NCBI RefSeq assembly: GCF_010993775.1 | Contig: NZ_WOTO01000002.1 | Span: forward strand, 124,001-188,000 | Direction: 5' to 3' | DNA: 64,000 nt | DNA from: Fodinicola feengrottensis | GTDB taxonomy: Bacteria > Actinomycetota > Actinomycetes > Mycobacteriales > HKI-0501 | Part shown: piece by piece, positions 32,631 to 43,900 of the stretch | Position numbering within the stretch: the stretch's first letter is position 1 | How the letters are laid out: every line of letters starts with the position of its first letter | The notes under the pieces: generated by a model | Seen by the model: only the letters and a program-made list of their open reading frames with translations | What the model was told of the DNA's origin: nothing | The model's database searches: none | Position numbers and translations under genes: made by a program

Positions 32631-33401
32631 GTGTCAGACGAGCTGGTTCATTGCGAGGTGGACCGCGCGGTGGCCACGGTGACGCTGGATTCGCCGGCCA
32701 ACCGCAATGCGTTGTCCAGCCGGTTGATGACCGACCTGGAGGGTCACCTTGCCGCGGCGGCAAAGGATCCTGGCGTACGAGCGGTGGTCCTGACCCACAC
32801 CGGCGGCACGTTTTTTGTGCTGGAGTGGACCTGAAAGAGGCAAGTCAGGGCGGCCCCGCCGGCGGCACTGGGCGAATGCTGGCGCTGATGCGGAGTTTGG
32901 TCGCTATGCCCAAGCCGGTGGTGGCCCGGATCGACGGTCACGTACGGGCCGGCGGGCTCGGTCTGATCGGTGGCTGCGACATCGTGGTGGCCGGCCCGGC
33001 CACACACTTTCGCTTTTACCGAGGTGCGGCTCGGGCTCGCGCCGGCGGTGATTTCGTTGACCACTCTGTCGCGTTTGGACGAACGGGCGGCCGCGCGCTA
33101 TTTCCTCACCGGCGAGAAATTCGGAGCGGCCGAGGCGGCCCGGATCGGCATGGTCACGGTCGCGGCGCAGGACGCGGGGGCCGAGACCGAGGCCGTGCTG
33201 ACCGGACTACGAGCTTGCTCGCCGCAGGGTTTGGCGGAATCCAAGGCATTGACGACCCGATCCGTGCTGTCCACAATGGATAGTGAGGGAGACCGCGTAC
33301 AAGAGCAGTCGGCGCGGCTGTTCGCCTCTGCCGAGGCCGCCGAGGGAATGCAGGCATTTCTGCAGCGAAGGCCACCGCGCTGGGCCGCCGAGGCCGGCTG
33401 A
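32631..33401 (+). CDS. Enoyl-CoA hydratase/isomerase, frameshifted
   Basis: GTG 32631 follows AAAGGGAAG. Crotonase fold: VATVTLDSPANRNALSSRLM, the first oxyanion strand TFCAGVDLKE (restored across a T-run near 32813), VARIDGHVRAGGLGLIGGCD forming the second oxyanion hole, and TEVRLGLAPAVISLTTLSRL. A second frame break is near 33010. Of the Atu/Liu enzymes it is closest in role to the 3-hydroxy-3-isohexenylglutaryl/methylglutaconyl-CoA hydratase step (AtuE/LiuC). Its stop overlaps the TetR start (TGATG), so the two are translationally coupled. Confidence 0.85.
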
Positions 33402-34006
33402 TGGGCAGCCCGGCCGTACGGGAGCCGCAGCAGGATCGCAGCCGGGCGACCAGGCAGCGGTTGTTGGAAGCGGCCGTGGAATGCCTGGCCGAGCGCGGCT
33501 TCGCCGGCAGCACGGTGACCGTGGTGGCCGAGCGAGCCGGGGTGTCCAGGGGAGCGGCGCAGCATCATTTTCCTACCCGCGAAGAACTTTTCCTGGCCGC
33601 CGTACGGTATGTCAGCGAAGTACGGATGCAGGAGATCGGCCGGCAGGCAGCTACTCTTGGGGCCGGGAGTCGGCGGACTGAGGCACTGATGGAGTTGCTC
33701 GCTGATCTCTACACCGGTCAGCTTTTTCGGGCGGCGCTGCATCTTTGGGTGGCCGCGGCCGCCGAACCGCAGATGCGCGAGGCGATCGTGTCGCTGGAGG
33801 CCGAGCTCGGCCGGGAAGCGCATCGGGCGGTCATCCGGATGCTCGGTGTGCCGGACACGCCCGGCGTCCGGGAAACAGTCCAAGCCACCTTGGACCTGCT
33901 CCGCGGACTTGGTCTCGGGAACCTGCTGACCGACGACAGCGCGCGCCGCGCCGGCATCGTCCGGCAGTGGGCGCGCATGCTGGACTCGACGCTGCCCAAA
34001 AGCTGA
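33401..34006 (+). CDS. TetR-family transcriptional regulator
   Basis: 201 residues, frame intact. N-terminal TetR helix-turn-helix (residues ~14-60: TRQRLLEAAVECLAERGFAG, VTVVAERAGVSRGAAQHHFP), then a helical ligand-binding domain. It is the last gene of the Atu-like operon, fused by overlap to the hydratase gene, so it is probably an autoregulated repressor released by an acyl-CoA or terpenoid intermediate. The best candidate operator is the CAAGCA/TGCTTG palindrome at 24987-25002. Confidence 0.85.
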   Translation: MGSPAVREPQQDRSRATRQRLLEAAVECLAERGFAGSTVTVVAERAGVSRGAAQHHFPTREELFLAAVRYVSEVRMQEIGRQAATLGAGSRRTEALMELLADLYTGQLFRAALHLWVAAAAEPQMREAIVSLEAELGREAHRAVIRMLGVPDTPGVRETVQATLDLLRGLGLGNLLTDDSARRAGIVRQWARMLDSTLPKS

Positions 34007-34059
34007 GCGTTCCTGTCGGTGCCGCCGGCTATGGTCAGAGGTAACGAGAGGAGCAGCCG

Positions 34060-34968
34060 ATGCCCGTCGAGCCGTCCGTTCTGGCCGCGATGCAGGACAT
34101 GCCACCGCTGGTGACTGAGGGTGCTTCGGTGGCCGACATCCGCGCCGCGTACCGGCGGCAATGCGTCGTGGAACCGGTGTCTGACCGGTTGCCGGTGGGC
34201 GGCGTCGAGGATCGTACGATCGGCGCCGACCTGCCGATCAGGATCTACCGTCCGCAGGGCCCCGGGCCGCATCCGACAATCGTGTATTTCCATGGCGGTG
34301 GCTGGGTTTTCGGTGATCTGGACACCCACGACAGTCCGTGCCGCGCGCTGTGCCAACAGGTGGATGCGGTCGTGGTGTCGGTGGACTACCGGCTCGCGCC
34401 GGAGCACCCGTTTCCGGCCGGAGTGCAAGACGCGCTCACCGCGACCCGCTGGGTCGCCGACAACCTCGACGAGCTCGGCGCCGATCCGGCCCGGCTGGCG
34501 GTGGCCGGCGACAGCGCGGGCGGCAATTTCGCCGCGGTGGTGAGCCAGCAGTTGCTCGATGACGGGCCACCAATCGCCGCCCAGGTGCTTTTCTACCCCA
34601 CCACCGATGTTTCTCGCCGCTACCCGTCCGGACCGATGTTCGCGGACGGTTACCTGCTCGATCGGCGGGCCCTGAAACTCTTCGGGCAGGCCTATCTGAC
34701 GGGTCCCGCGGACGTGACGGATCCGCGGATTTCGCCGCTGCTGTTCGACCGGCTCGGCGAGCTGCCACCGGCCGTCGTGGTCACCTCCGAGTATGACCCG
34801 ATCCGTGACCAAGGGGTGGCCTATGCGGCGGCGCTGAGGGACGCCGGCGTGCGGGTCGAGGAACTGCAGTTCGCCGGGATGATCCACGGCTTCCTGACGA
34901 TGCCCGGCGTGCCGGCGGCTCGCCGGGCCATCGAGGAAAGCTTCGCGCTGGTAAGAAAAATCCTCTAA
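34060..34968 (+). CDS. Alpha/beta hydrolase of the hormone-sensitive-lipase family (esterase)
   Basis: 302 residues from ATG 34060 behind GAGAGGAG, frame intact. HSL-family marks: oxyanion HGGGW in IVYFHGGGWVFGDLDTHD, SVDYRLAPEHPFPAG, nucleophile elbow GDSAGGNF, catalytic Asp in VVTSEYDPIRDQG and His in MIHGFL. A cytoplasmic carboxylesterase acting on short-chain acyl esters is likely. It follows the Atu-like operon by 53 bases and might cleave terpene esters feeding that pathway, but this is only inference from position. The stop (TAA) overlaps that of the convergent MFS gene. Confidence 0.85.
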   Translation: MPVEPSVLAAMQDMPPLVTEGASVADIRAAYRRQCVVEPVSDRLPVGGVEDRTIGADLPIRIYRPQGPGPHPTIVYFHGGGWVFGDLDTHDSPCRALCQQVDAVVVSVDYRLAPEHPFPAGVQDALTATRWVADNLDELGADPARLAVAGDSAGGNFAAVVSQQLLDDGPPIAAQVLFYPTTDVSRRYPSGPMFADGYLLDRRALKLFGQAYLTGPADVTDPRISPLLFDRLGELPPAVVVTSEYDPIRDQGVAYAAALRDAGVRVEELQFAGMIHGFLTMPGVPAARRAIEESFALVRKIL

Positions 34969-36104
34969 ACCCGCGCCCGTACGATGGCGCTGAGCACCAC
35001 CGCCAAAGCCATCAGCAGCGCGCTGATCCAGAGCGGCGACCCAAACCCGAGCCCAGTGGCGAGGGCCAGCCCGCCGAGCCACGGTCCCACCGCGGCACCG
35101 ACGTTGAGCGCGGCGGTGGCGAACCCGCCGCCCAGCGTCGGCGCCTCCGTCGCCAGATAGAGCACCCGGGAGACCAGAGTGGACCCGGTACCGAACGCGA
35201 ACGCGCCGAGGCCGAAGACCAACACCGCGGTGACCAGCGGATTTTCCGCTGTCAGCGCGAGAACCGCCCATCCGACGAGCAGGCCGTAGCCGCCGACGGC
35301 GAGCAGCGCATGCGGCCGTACGTCCGCGATCCGGCCGCCGATGCTGACACCGGCGAAGGACCCGAGTCCGAACAGCGCGAGCATGACCGGCACCCAGCCG
35401 ACCGCGAAACCGGTGACATTCGTCAAAATCGGTGCCAAATAGGTGAAAGAGCAGAAGGTCGCGCCGTTGACGAGAGCGCCCAACGTCAAAGCCACCACGA
35501 GGTCGGGAGTTTGCCAGTGAGCGCAGCTCTTTCCCAAGACTGCCCCGGTTGTTCGGGGCGTGATCGGCCGGGATTGCCCGTACGATCGCGAAAACGGCCG
35601 GCACCGAGACCAGCGCGACGGCCCAGAAAGCGGCCCGCCAGCCGCCGTACTGGCCGAGCAGTGCGCCGGCGGGAACTCCGGCGACGCACGCGACAGTCAC
35701 GCCGCCGACCACGATGGAGGTGGCCCGGGCCTTGGCATTCGGCGCGACCAGCGTGGTGGCGGCCGCGAGCGCAGTGGCCCAGAAACCAGCGTTCGCCAGC
35801 GCGCCCACCACACGAGTGCTGAGCAGCACGACATAGCTGCTGGTCAGAGCCCCGATGACGTGTACGAGGACAAAGGTGGCCAGGAAGGTGACCAGCGCAC
35901 GGCGGCGCGGCCAGCGCCCGCTCCAAGCCGCCATCAGCGGCGCGCCGACGATCATCCCCAGCGCGTACGCCGAGGTCAACAACCCCGCGGCGGACAGGGA
36001 GACGTGCAGGTCAGCGGCGATTTCCGGCAGCAGGCCGGACAGCATGAACTCGGACGTCCCCTGCGTGAAGACCGCCAGTCCGAGCGGTAAAGGGCAAAAG
36101 GCAT
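34965..36104 (-). CDS. MFS drug-efflux transporter, Cmx/CmrA-like, frameshifted
   Basis: A twelve-helix DHA1-type MFS protein. The N-terminal half has GTSEFMLSGLLPEIAADLHV, SAAGLLTSAYALGMIVGAPL and the family's RVVGALANAGFWATALAA; the C-terminal half has GALVNGATFCSFTYLAPILT and GVSIGGRIADVRPHALLAVG. The start ATG 36104 (MPFALYR) fits the Cmx consensus but needs a one-base break near 36090; another break is near 35510. Relatives export chloramphenicol or arabinose-like compounds, so the substrate here is open. Confidence 0.75.
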
Positions 36105-36245
36105 CACGAAACCCCGCAACTGACCGTGTTTCCAAGTTGACGCTGGGAAACACGGCCTGAGTCGTTCATTGACAGGAAGGCAGCCGGGTACGAAGCGGCC
36201 GCCGCGCGAGGACCGGCGTTCCGGTGGTGATGGTCAGGGACAGTG

Positions 36246-36265
36246 GCCACCGGATGGCCGGTGGC
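36246..36265. repeat. 8-bp inverted repeat between the MFS gene and kinase gene 1
   Basis: GCCACCGG (36246-36253) and CCGGTGGC (36258-36265) are exact reverse complements with a four-base loop. They lie in the 301-base divergent gap 36105-36405. It could be an operator for the MFS exporter or the kinase operon. Nothing else convincing is seen in the gap; the kinase start is preceded by GAGAGG. Confidence 0.35.
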
Positions 36266-36405
36266 TACGCTCTGTCTGACTCGGGGCTGGACACCAGAGC
36301 AGATTAGTCAGGTGAGCCGATGGTGTCGACATAAATACAGATGCAGCCAGCTGCTTCGTGGTTGGCTGTCCGGGAGCAGATGGGGTCGAGCCGAGAGGCA
36401 GGGTT

Positions 36406-38540
36406 GTGCAGCCGCTGGAACCGGGGGATCCGGCGTGGGTGGGCGCCTATCGGGTGTTGGCCCGGTTGGGGATGGGCGGCATGGGCGTCGTCTACCTTGG
36501 GCGTACGCCCGGCAGCAGGCTGGTCGCGATCAAGGTGGTGCGCGGGATGGGCACCGATCCCGAATACCGCCGCCGGTTCGCTCGCGAGATCCGCGCCGCG
36601 AGGTCTGTGAGCGGCTTTTTTTACCGCCCCGGTGGTGGACGCCGACCCGGACGCGACCCCGCCCTGGCTGGTCACCGCGTACTTGCCGGGACTGTCCCTG
36701 GACGAGGCGATCCGCGGCTTCGGTGGGGCGCCGGTCGGCTCCGTACGGGCCCTCGCGGCCGGGATGGCCGAGGCGCTCGCGGCGATCCACCGGGCCGGCG
36801 TGGTGCACCGGGATTTCAAGCCGTCGAACGTGATGCTGACCGCCGGCGGGCCGCGGGTGATCGACTTCGGCATCGCTACCCCGGAGGACGCGACCTCGAT
36901 CACCCGACCCGGCGCTTTCGTTGGTACGCCTGGATTCACCTCGCCGGAACAGATCGCCGGCGTCCGGATCGGGCCGGCCAGCGACATTTTCACCTTTGGC
37001 GCGGTGTGCTGGCGTACGCGGCTACCGGCACGGAGGTTTTCGGTGCCGGTAGCTGGCAGGACCGGATGGAAAGGGTGTCCGCCGGCAGGGCGGAGCTGAG
37101 CGGTGTCACCGACGGCGACCTGCATCGGCTGATTTCCCAGTGCCTGCGGCTGGATCCGCGGCAGCGTCCGAGCGCTGAGGCGGTGCTCGCACAGCTCGGC
37201 CCGAGTCAGTTTTCGTTGCAGGGCACCGGATGGCTGCCGGCCGCGGTGGCCCAGGAGATTGACCGGCGGACGGCGCTGGCCCGGCATCCGCCGTCGCCGC
37301 CGGTCGGGCAGCTGTCGGTGCTGACCGGCGAGCCGACGGCCGATCCCGTGGTGATGGGTCTGCCAACGGTGGATCCCACCATCGTGCCGGCGCCGCCGGC
37401 GCCCCGAAGCCCGCTGAGCCGGCGCAGTTTCGTCATCGGCGCGGTCGGTGCGAGTGTGCTGGCCGGCGGTGTCGCGGTCGGGCTCGCGACCACCCAGCAC
37501 CGCGCTCGGCAGCCGGCCCCGTCGACGACCGAGGCAGCCAGGGCGCTGCCCTCGGTGTCGGTGCCGCTGGCGAGTCTCAAGTGGACAGTACGGCTGGGTG
37601 GCTACTTTCCTGACGTGGTCACGATGGCCGGCGGGCTGGTGCTGGTGTGGATCGACAAGACCATCCACGCACTGGACCCGGCGACGGGTCGCCAGCGCTG
37701 GTCGCGGGCCGGCTCGCGGGGCTCGGCCACCGGCGATCTGGCGTATACCTCCGATGCCACCCAGCTGCAGTTGCTGACCGCCATCCACGCGTCCAGCGGC
37801 GCGACCGCGTGGACGTACGTGGGTGAGCCCGACTACCCGGATTCCGATGTCGTCGTCGCCGGATCGGTGGCCTGCTTCGGATATGAGCGTACGCACGGCC
37901 TGAGCGTGTCCAGCGGAAGTCCACTGTGGACGGCCAACTTCGGGGCCAAGGAAGGCATCGACACGACGGCCGGGGTGGTTGTCGTTCTTCAGGACGTGTT
38001 GGTGGGGCTGGAGGCCAGCACTGGCCGCAAGAAATGGTCGTACCAGATCGCTGACGCGCTTTTCCCGCTGGCCGGTGATGCGATGGTTTTCGTCTGTGAC
38101 AAGCAGGGAACCCTGCACGCGCTTCGCGCCGACAACGGCCAGCATGTCTGGCAGCGGTCCGACTACGACCTCACATCTGGATTTCAGTGCGGCAGCGGAA
38201 TTCTCTACACCACCAGACCGGATGGGCAGGTCCGGGCGCTTCGGACGCGTACCGGCGAGCTGGTGTGGTCGCAGCAGGTCGGTCACGGCGAGGGCCGAGT
38301 GGCTGGTACGAGCAATATGCTCACGCTGACCGGGACGATGCTTTATGTTGCGGGCACTGACAAGATGACGTACGCGCTGGATGCCACCTCCGGGCGGGTC
38401 CTGTGGACTTACGCCGCTGACGTCATGCACAACGGTGGGCCGGTCGCCGCCGGCGCGCTGGTGTTCATCGGGACCCGGGACGGGTCCGTGCAAGCCATCA
38501 GCCCCCGACGCCCGTGGGAGCCGCCAGTGCAAGCCCTTGA
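36406..38540 (+). CDS. Membrane Ser/Thr protein kinase with PQQ-like beta-propeller ectodomain, frameshifted
   Basis: GTG 36406 is supported by the parallel start of the next kinase (VQPLEPGDPA versus VQALEFGDPA). Kinase domain: Gly-loop RLGMGGMGVVYLGR, Lys in VAIKVV, catalytic loop HRDFKPSNVML, DFG in VIDFGIAT, APE-like GTPGFTSPEQIAG. A Pro-rich linker, one membrane helix (FVIGAVGASVLAGGVAVGL) and an outer domain with at least five LDxxTGxxxW blades (LDPATGRQRWS, LEASTGRKKWSY, LRADNGQHVW, LRTRTGELVWSQ, LDATSGRVLWTY) follow. Frame breaks near 36618 (T-run), 37007 and 38505 (C-run); the last restores a stop at 38538-38540. It probably senses an extracellular signal, as mycobacterial PknD does. 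Confidence 0.82.
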
Positions 38541-39900
38541 ATTCGGGGATCCGGCCTCGGTCGGCCGTTTCCAGGTGCTGGCCCGGATCGGTGCCGGCGG
38601 CATGGGCACTGTCTACTTGGGACGGTCGCCGGCCGGCCGGTCGGTGGCGGTCAAGGTGGTGCATCCCGTGCTCGCCGCCGATCCGGAGATTCGGGACCGA
38701 TTCCGTCGGGAGGTGTGGGCCGCTCAGGCCATTGGCGCGCGCCTTCACCGCGCCGCTGGTGGACACCGACCCCGATGCGGCGGTCCCATGGCTGGTCACC
38801 GAGTTCCTGCCGGCGGTGTCTTTGCGTGATGCCGTACGGGATTTTTCGGCGTGCTGCCGCCGACCGCGGTGTGGCCGTTGGCGGCGGGCCTGGGCGAAGC
38901 GCTGGTCGCGATTCACGCGGCCGGGGTTGCCCACTTGGACCTGAAACCGTCGAACGTGCTGCTGACCGCGGACGGTCCGCGGGTGATCGACTTCGGTATT
39001 TCCCGCCCGAGCGGGGAAATCTCCGGACCGACGCTGCCAGCTGGATCACCCGGTTTCATGTCGCCGGAGCAGGTGGGCGGCCGAGCGCTCGGACCGGCCA
39101 GTGACGTCTTCTCGCTGGGATCCACCCTCGCGTACGCCTGCACCGCGATGGAGCCGTTCGGCGAGGGACCGCCGCACGTGAAGATGTTCCGGATCGACCA
39201 CGAAGTCCCACCACTGGTAGGGATTGCCGACGAAAACCTGCGAATTTTCCTGGCCAACTGCATGATCCGGGAACCGGCCGGTCGGCCGACGGCGGTGCAG
39301 CTGACCAGCTACTTGGCCTCGGTGACCAGGTCCAGCGGGTCGTCTTGGCTGCCGCCAGCCGTGGTGACCGAAATCGATCGGCGCGCGAGCGAGGCCCAGA
39401 ATCCGCCGGTGGAAAGGGCGATAGGTCCGCGGATGGCGGTCGAGATGCCACCGCGTCGGCGGATGAGCCGGCGGGCGCTGCTTTTCGGCGGCATCGGCGG
39501 CGCGGTCGTGCTGGCGGCCGGTATTGGCGTCCCAACGCTCTACGCCCTCGATACGAAGCCGAAGCCAGCGCCTACCCCGAAACCCACCCCCAAACCGACC
39601 GCCTCGCCGGCGGCCGTGCACACGCTGGAGTTCTACTTCACCGGCAACGTCGCGCTCACTTCGGTCACGTACACCGTGAACGGGCAGGCGATGACCCTGA
39701 AGAACGTCAGGCTGCCGTGGCGGCAAGTGGTGAAGTTGCCTTCTGGGAAGGGAAAGAACACCTGGCAGCTGACGTATGGCTTCCCGCCGGGGGAGATCCA
39801 GCACCGAGTCCTGGTCGACGGTTTCCAGGTGACCACCGGTGTCGACGGGGTCTCCGGTCAACAGGGCAGCGGCAAGGACAGCGGCTACACGTACACCTGA
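38527..39900 (+). CDS. Membrane Ser/Thr protein kinase with MmpS-like ectodomain, frameshifted
   Basis: GTG 38527 overlaps the inferred end of kinase 1. Kinase motifs: RIGAGGMGTVYLGR, VAVKVV, VAHLDLKPSNVLL (HLD in place of the usual HRD), VIDFGISR, GSPGFMSPEQVGG. Then one membrane helix (ALLFGGIGGAVVLAAGIGV), a Lys/Pro/Thr linker and a ~95-residue outer beta-domain: LEFYFTGNVALTSVTYTVNG, then VRLPWRQVVKLPSGKG and HRVLVDGF. That order resembles the extracellular part of MmpS proteins. Frame breaks near 38745 (GC run) and 38846 (T-run). Confidence 0.8.
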
Positions 39901-39940
39901 ATCGGGACCCCTCCCGGATGGCGGCGGTTAGCCTGCATTC

Positions 39941-40729
39941 ATGACGCTGTCCATCCCGGGATCGTCGAGCAAGGTGACCTTGCTGCCGAAAGACGCCCGC
40001 AGCCTCGCCGGGGGCTTGCCGCCGGCCGCGCCCGGCACGCTGTTCGTGCTCGGCGTGAATGGCGGGATGAGCGTCGCACCGGATGCCGGCTTCCGGGTGG
40101 TTTTCGGCCGCAACGATCCTGCGGTGCACGTCTGCGTCGGTGCCGACGATCCGCACGTCAGCCGCGAGCACGGCTACATCACGTACGAGCGATCCGGCTG
40201 GGTCGTGGACAACGTGGGTCGGATGCCGATTTGCTTTCCCGGGCCGCGCCTGCTGCTGAGCGGCCACCGCGAACACCTGCCGGTCGCGTACACGCCGTTG
40301 TTCATTGTCGGACCGCGGCGCGAACACCTCCTGGAGGTCCGCGTCGCCGGTCGCGCCAGCACCAACCCGGCGTCCGCGTACGAGCTGAACACGATCGATC
40401 CGGACGCGCATTCTCTCAGTCCGGTGGAAAAGCTGGTGCTGGTCTGTCTGAGTCAACGCTATCTGCGCTCCGACCCCCAACCGCAGCCGCTCACGTGGGG
40501 ACAGGTCGCCAGCGAGCTGGCGGAGGTGCGGCCGACCGAAGAATGGGGCGTCCGCCGGCTCGGGCACGTCGTCGGTAAGGTCCGGCGTCGGCTCAGCCCG
40601 ATCACACCCGGCCTTTTGGAAGAGGAAGTCCCGCCACCAGTGGGCAACGCGCTGAACCACAATCTGATCACCGCGTTGCTGGTGTCGGGCACCCTCACCC
40701 CGGCAGACCTGGCCCTCCTCGAGGGCTGA
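39941..40729 (+). CDS. FHA-domain protein
   Basis: 262 residues from ATG 39941, frame intact. Residues ~45-115 form a forkhead-associated domain (VVFGRNDPAVHVCVG, HVSREHGYITYERSGWVVDN) with the Arg and Ser-x-x-His that bind phosphothreonine. The C-terminal half has a small helical, possibly winged-helix, segment (SPVEKLVLVCLSQRYL, GVRRLGHVVGKVRRRLSP). It starts 40 bases after kinase 2 and is probably a substrate or reader of one of the two kinases; FHA-kinase pairs are common in actinomycetes. The output function is not evident. Confidence 0.82.
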   Translation: MTLSIPGSSSKVTLLPKDARSLAGGLPPAAPGTLFVLGVNGGMSVAPDAGFRVVFGRNDPAVHVCVGADDPHVSREHGYITYERSGWVVDNVGRMPICFPGPRLLLSGHREHLPVAYTPLFIVGPRREHLLEVRVAGRASTNPASAYELNTIDPDAHSLSPVEKLVLVCLSQRYLRSDPQPQPLTWGQVASELAEVRPTEEWGVRRLGHVVGKVRRRLSPITPGLLEEEVPPPVGNALNHNLITALLVSGTLTPADLALLEG

Positions 40730-40909
40730 GGTTGCCAAGGCCACACTTTTGCTGCCACTGCACACGTCGCGTGCTCATCGACTGCCGCGCTGGAATGAGT
40801 GAATCCAACGCCGGAATTGCTGACGGCCGTCCCTTTCGGGGCCGAAGTCTGCTTTCCCATTCTTGGACGATGGTCTTGTGTGGGATTTCCCGAGCCGCCC
40901 CGACAGCCG

Positions 40910-40991
40910 TTGACCCGATGGCCATCCGGCGGCTAGCCTCCACGCGCGGAAAACGATTTCTAGCGTGGTTGTCCCGCATTTTCTCAGGAGG
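40910..40991 (+). promoter_or_regulatory. Candidate promoter and ribosome-binding site of the GH116-like gene
   Basis: TTGACC (40910-40915), 18 bases, TAGCCT (40934-40939), then AGGAGG (40986-40991) eight bases before the ATG at 41000. The -10 resembles the TAGCGT of the glycosidase promoter at 3047-3052. The rest of the 270-base gap 40730-40999 shows no gene or clear terminator. Confidence 0.4.
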
Positions 40992-40999
40992 CCGACCGT

Positions 41000-43900
41000 C
41001 ATGGATCCGACTCAGCCGAACGACCCGTACTGTTGCGACGGCCCGAAGGGTGCGCGACTGCCCATCGGCGCGGTCTCACGGCGGGCGTTCCTCACCTCGT
41101 CGCTGTCGGCGGCGGCTTTTGGGATTCTGGCCAGTCGAGCCGACGTGGCCGCCGCCTTCTCGGCGCGGCCTGACCAGATCGAGCGGATCGGCGCACCGGC
41201 CGAGCTGGACGCGGTGACCGCGAAGGCGTTGACCGACCGCGGCGTGCCGACAAGTTGGTCCGGGGCCGCGTTGGCGCACATCGGCATGCCGGTTGGCGGC
41301 ATCACCACCGGGCAGCTCTACCTCGGCGGCGACGGCCGGCTGTGGTGGTGGGACATCGACAACGGTCCCACGCTGGTCGCGCCTGGCGCCAACGACTGCG
41401 GTGGCCCGCACTATGTCGCGCCGGCGTCCTACCTCGACCGCACCACGTACGCGCCGCGGTTCCGGCAAGGCTTCGTCATTCGTACGGTGTCGGCCGGCCA
41501 GACGGTGACCCGGGCGCTGGACTCCACCGGGTTCGACCCGGCCGGCATCACCTTCACCGGTCGCTATCCGCTCGCCCACGTCGACTACCCAGCCGGCGGT
41601 TTGCCGGTCAGCGTCTCGCTGGAGGCATTCAGCCCGTACGTGCCGACCAACGTCGACGACTCCGAGCTGCCAGCGACGGTGATGGCGTACACGGTCAAGA
41701 ACACCTCGACGCAGCCGGTCACCGTCACCCTGGCCGGGTGGAGCGAGGCGCCGGTGTGCCTGGCCAGCCGCAATACGCAGCCGGTCCAGCTGCACACGCC
41801 GCGGTTTCACCGTCAGTGGTGGCGCCGGGGTGGAATTCAGTGCCACCGACCCGGGTGACTTTGTCTTTGAGGACTTCGAAACGGCTCGCTATGTGGGGTG
41901 GACAGCGACCGGAACGGCATTCGGCGCTGGCCCGGTGACCGTTGGATCGACGCCGGCCTACCTGAGGCGTTTCGGCGATTTCCAGCAGATCGGTACGCAT
42001 TTCGTCACCTCGCACAACTTCATCGCGGCCGGCGGGGACCTGGCCACCGCTGACTCGTACACCGGGACGCTGACCAGCGCCGCCTTCACGATTTCCCACA
42101 ATTACGTCCGGGCCCGGGTCGGTGGCGGCAACTGGCCGGCCGAGGAATGCCTGAATGTGGTGGTGAATGGCACGGTCGTCGGCTCGGTCACCGGATCTAC
42201 GCCTGGGACCGGAAACGGCACCGAGCAGATGGTGGACCAGTGGATCGACGTGTCCGCCCACAAAGGACAGTCGGCCACTATTCAGATCGTCGACTCCAGG
42301 CAGGGCGCCTGGGCACATATCAACGTCGACCAGATCGTCTTCACGGACCACGCGCCGGACATTCTTTTCGAGGACTTCGAAGCGGGAACGTACGCTGGTT
42401 GGACGGTGACCGGGACGGCCTTCGGCGCCGGACCGGTGGCGGCTTCTTCGGTGCCGGACGGGATGAAGCGCTTCGGTGACCTCAACGCGAACGGCACGAA
42501 CATCGTGACGTCGTATAACTATCGCGCCAACAGTGGTGATCCGGACTCCTACACCGGCACTTTGACCAGCCAACCCTTCACGATCAGCCGCGATTTCGTA
42601 CGAGCGCGGGTCGGCGGCGGCAACTGGCCTGGACAGGAATGCGTCAACGTCCTTGTCAACGGTACGGTCATCGGCTCGGTCACCGGAGCCGGCGCGGGCG
42701 TTGGCGACGGCACCGAGCCGTTGATAGAGCAGTACATCGACGTGTCCGCCCACAAAGGACAGACGGCGACCATCCAGATCGTCGACTCGCGGCAGGGCGC
42801 GTGGGCGCACATCAACGTCGACTACCTCGGCTTCACCGACACCCGTGCGGACATCGTCGTCGATGACTTCGAATCCAGCACGTACGCGGGATGGACGGTG
42901 ACCGGGAACGCGTTTGGTGCCGGGCCAGTGGCCGTCGCTTCGGTGCCGGACGGAATGAAACGCTTCGGCGACCTCAACGCACACGGTGCGAACTGGGTGA
43001 CCTCATACAACTATCGGTCCAACAGCGGTGATTTTGACTCGTACACCGGCATGCTCAGCCGGACTTTCACCGTCAGCCGGCAATATCTGTCCCTGCGGGT
43101 GGGCGGTGGCAACAAACCCGGCACCGCTTGCGTGAATGTCCTGATCAACGGCACGGTGATTGGCTCGGTTACCGGCGAGGACACCGAACTCCTGAAGCCG
43201 CGCGTCATCAGCCTCGCTGGATATCAGGGACAAACCGCGACCCTGCAGATCGTCGACAACGCGCAGGGCGGGTGGGCGCACATCAACGTCGACTACATCG
43301 TGCAGACCGACCAGCCGCCGACCCAGGTTTTCAGTCGTATCCCCGACCAGGGCACGTTCGCGATCACCGCGCTCGCCGCCGCCGCGCCGACGCGCATCCG
43401 GCGCTCAGCCGGTCGGCGACGGTGGACGATATTTTCGATTCACCAGACGGAACGGCCGACACCGCTCCCGGGCAGGCCGGGCCGGTCGGTGCCGTACGGG
43501 TGCCGGTCACGCTCGCGCCGGGCGCATCCGCGACCGTACGTTTCGCGGTCACCTGGCGGTTTCCGGTGCCCCGGCGGGACCTTTTCGCGCTGCTGGCGGA
43601 CGCCGACACACTCACCCACCACTACGCCGGCCGCTTTGGCTCCGCGCAGGCGATCGCCGGCTATCTTGGCACAGACCTGGCTCGGCTGGAGGCGACGACC
43701 CGCTCGTGGGTGGACGCCGTCTATGACAGCTCCACGCTGCCGTACTGGTTCCTGCAACGAACCATGAGCCCGGCGTCCACCGCGGCCACCTCGACCTGTT
43801 ACCACTTCGGCAGTGGCCGTTTCTACGCCTTCGAGGGCGTGTATTCCTGCGACGGAACCTGCGAGCACGTCTGGTCGTACGCGCAGTCCATCGCCCGGCT

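Noticed and set aside
34060..36104. Antibiotic biosynthesis or resistance island around the Cmx-like exporter
   Set aside because: Neighbours are an esterase and signalling kinases. No biosynthetic core enzyme is present, and an exporter alone is not evidence for a cluster.
33718..36153. 811-codon minus-strand frame running past the MFS gene through the esterase and TetR genes
   Set aside because: Only its first ~200 codons match the transporter. The rest is antisense to two intact genes and exists because a frame break near 35510 lets reading continue.
36406..38829. A true fused double kinase
   Set aside because: One missing C near 38505 removes a stop at 38538. The second kinase has a start pattern identical to the first, so two overlapping genes are more likely.
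36304..38934. 876-codon minus-strand frame over kinase 1
   Set aside because: The translation is Arg/Gly/Pro-rich without motifs, while the plus strand carries complete kinase and propeller motifs.
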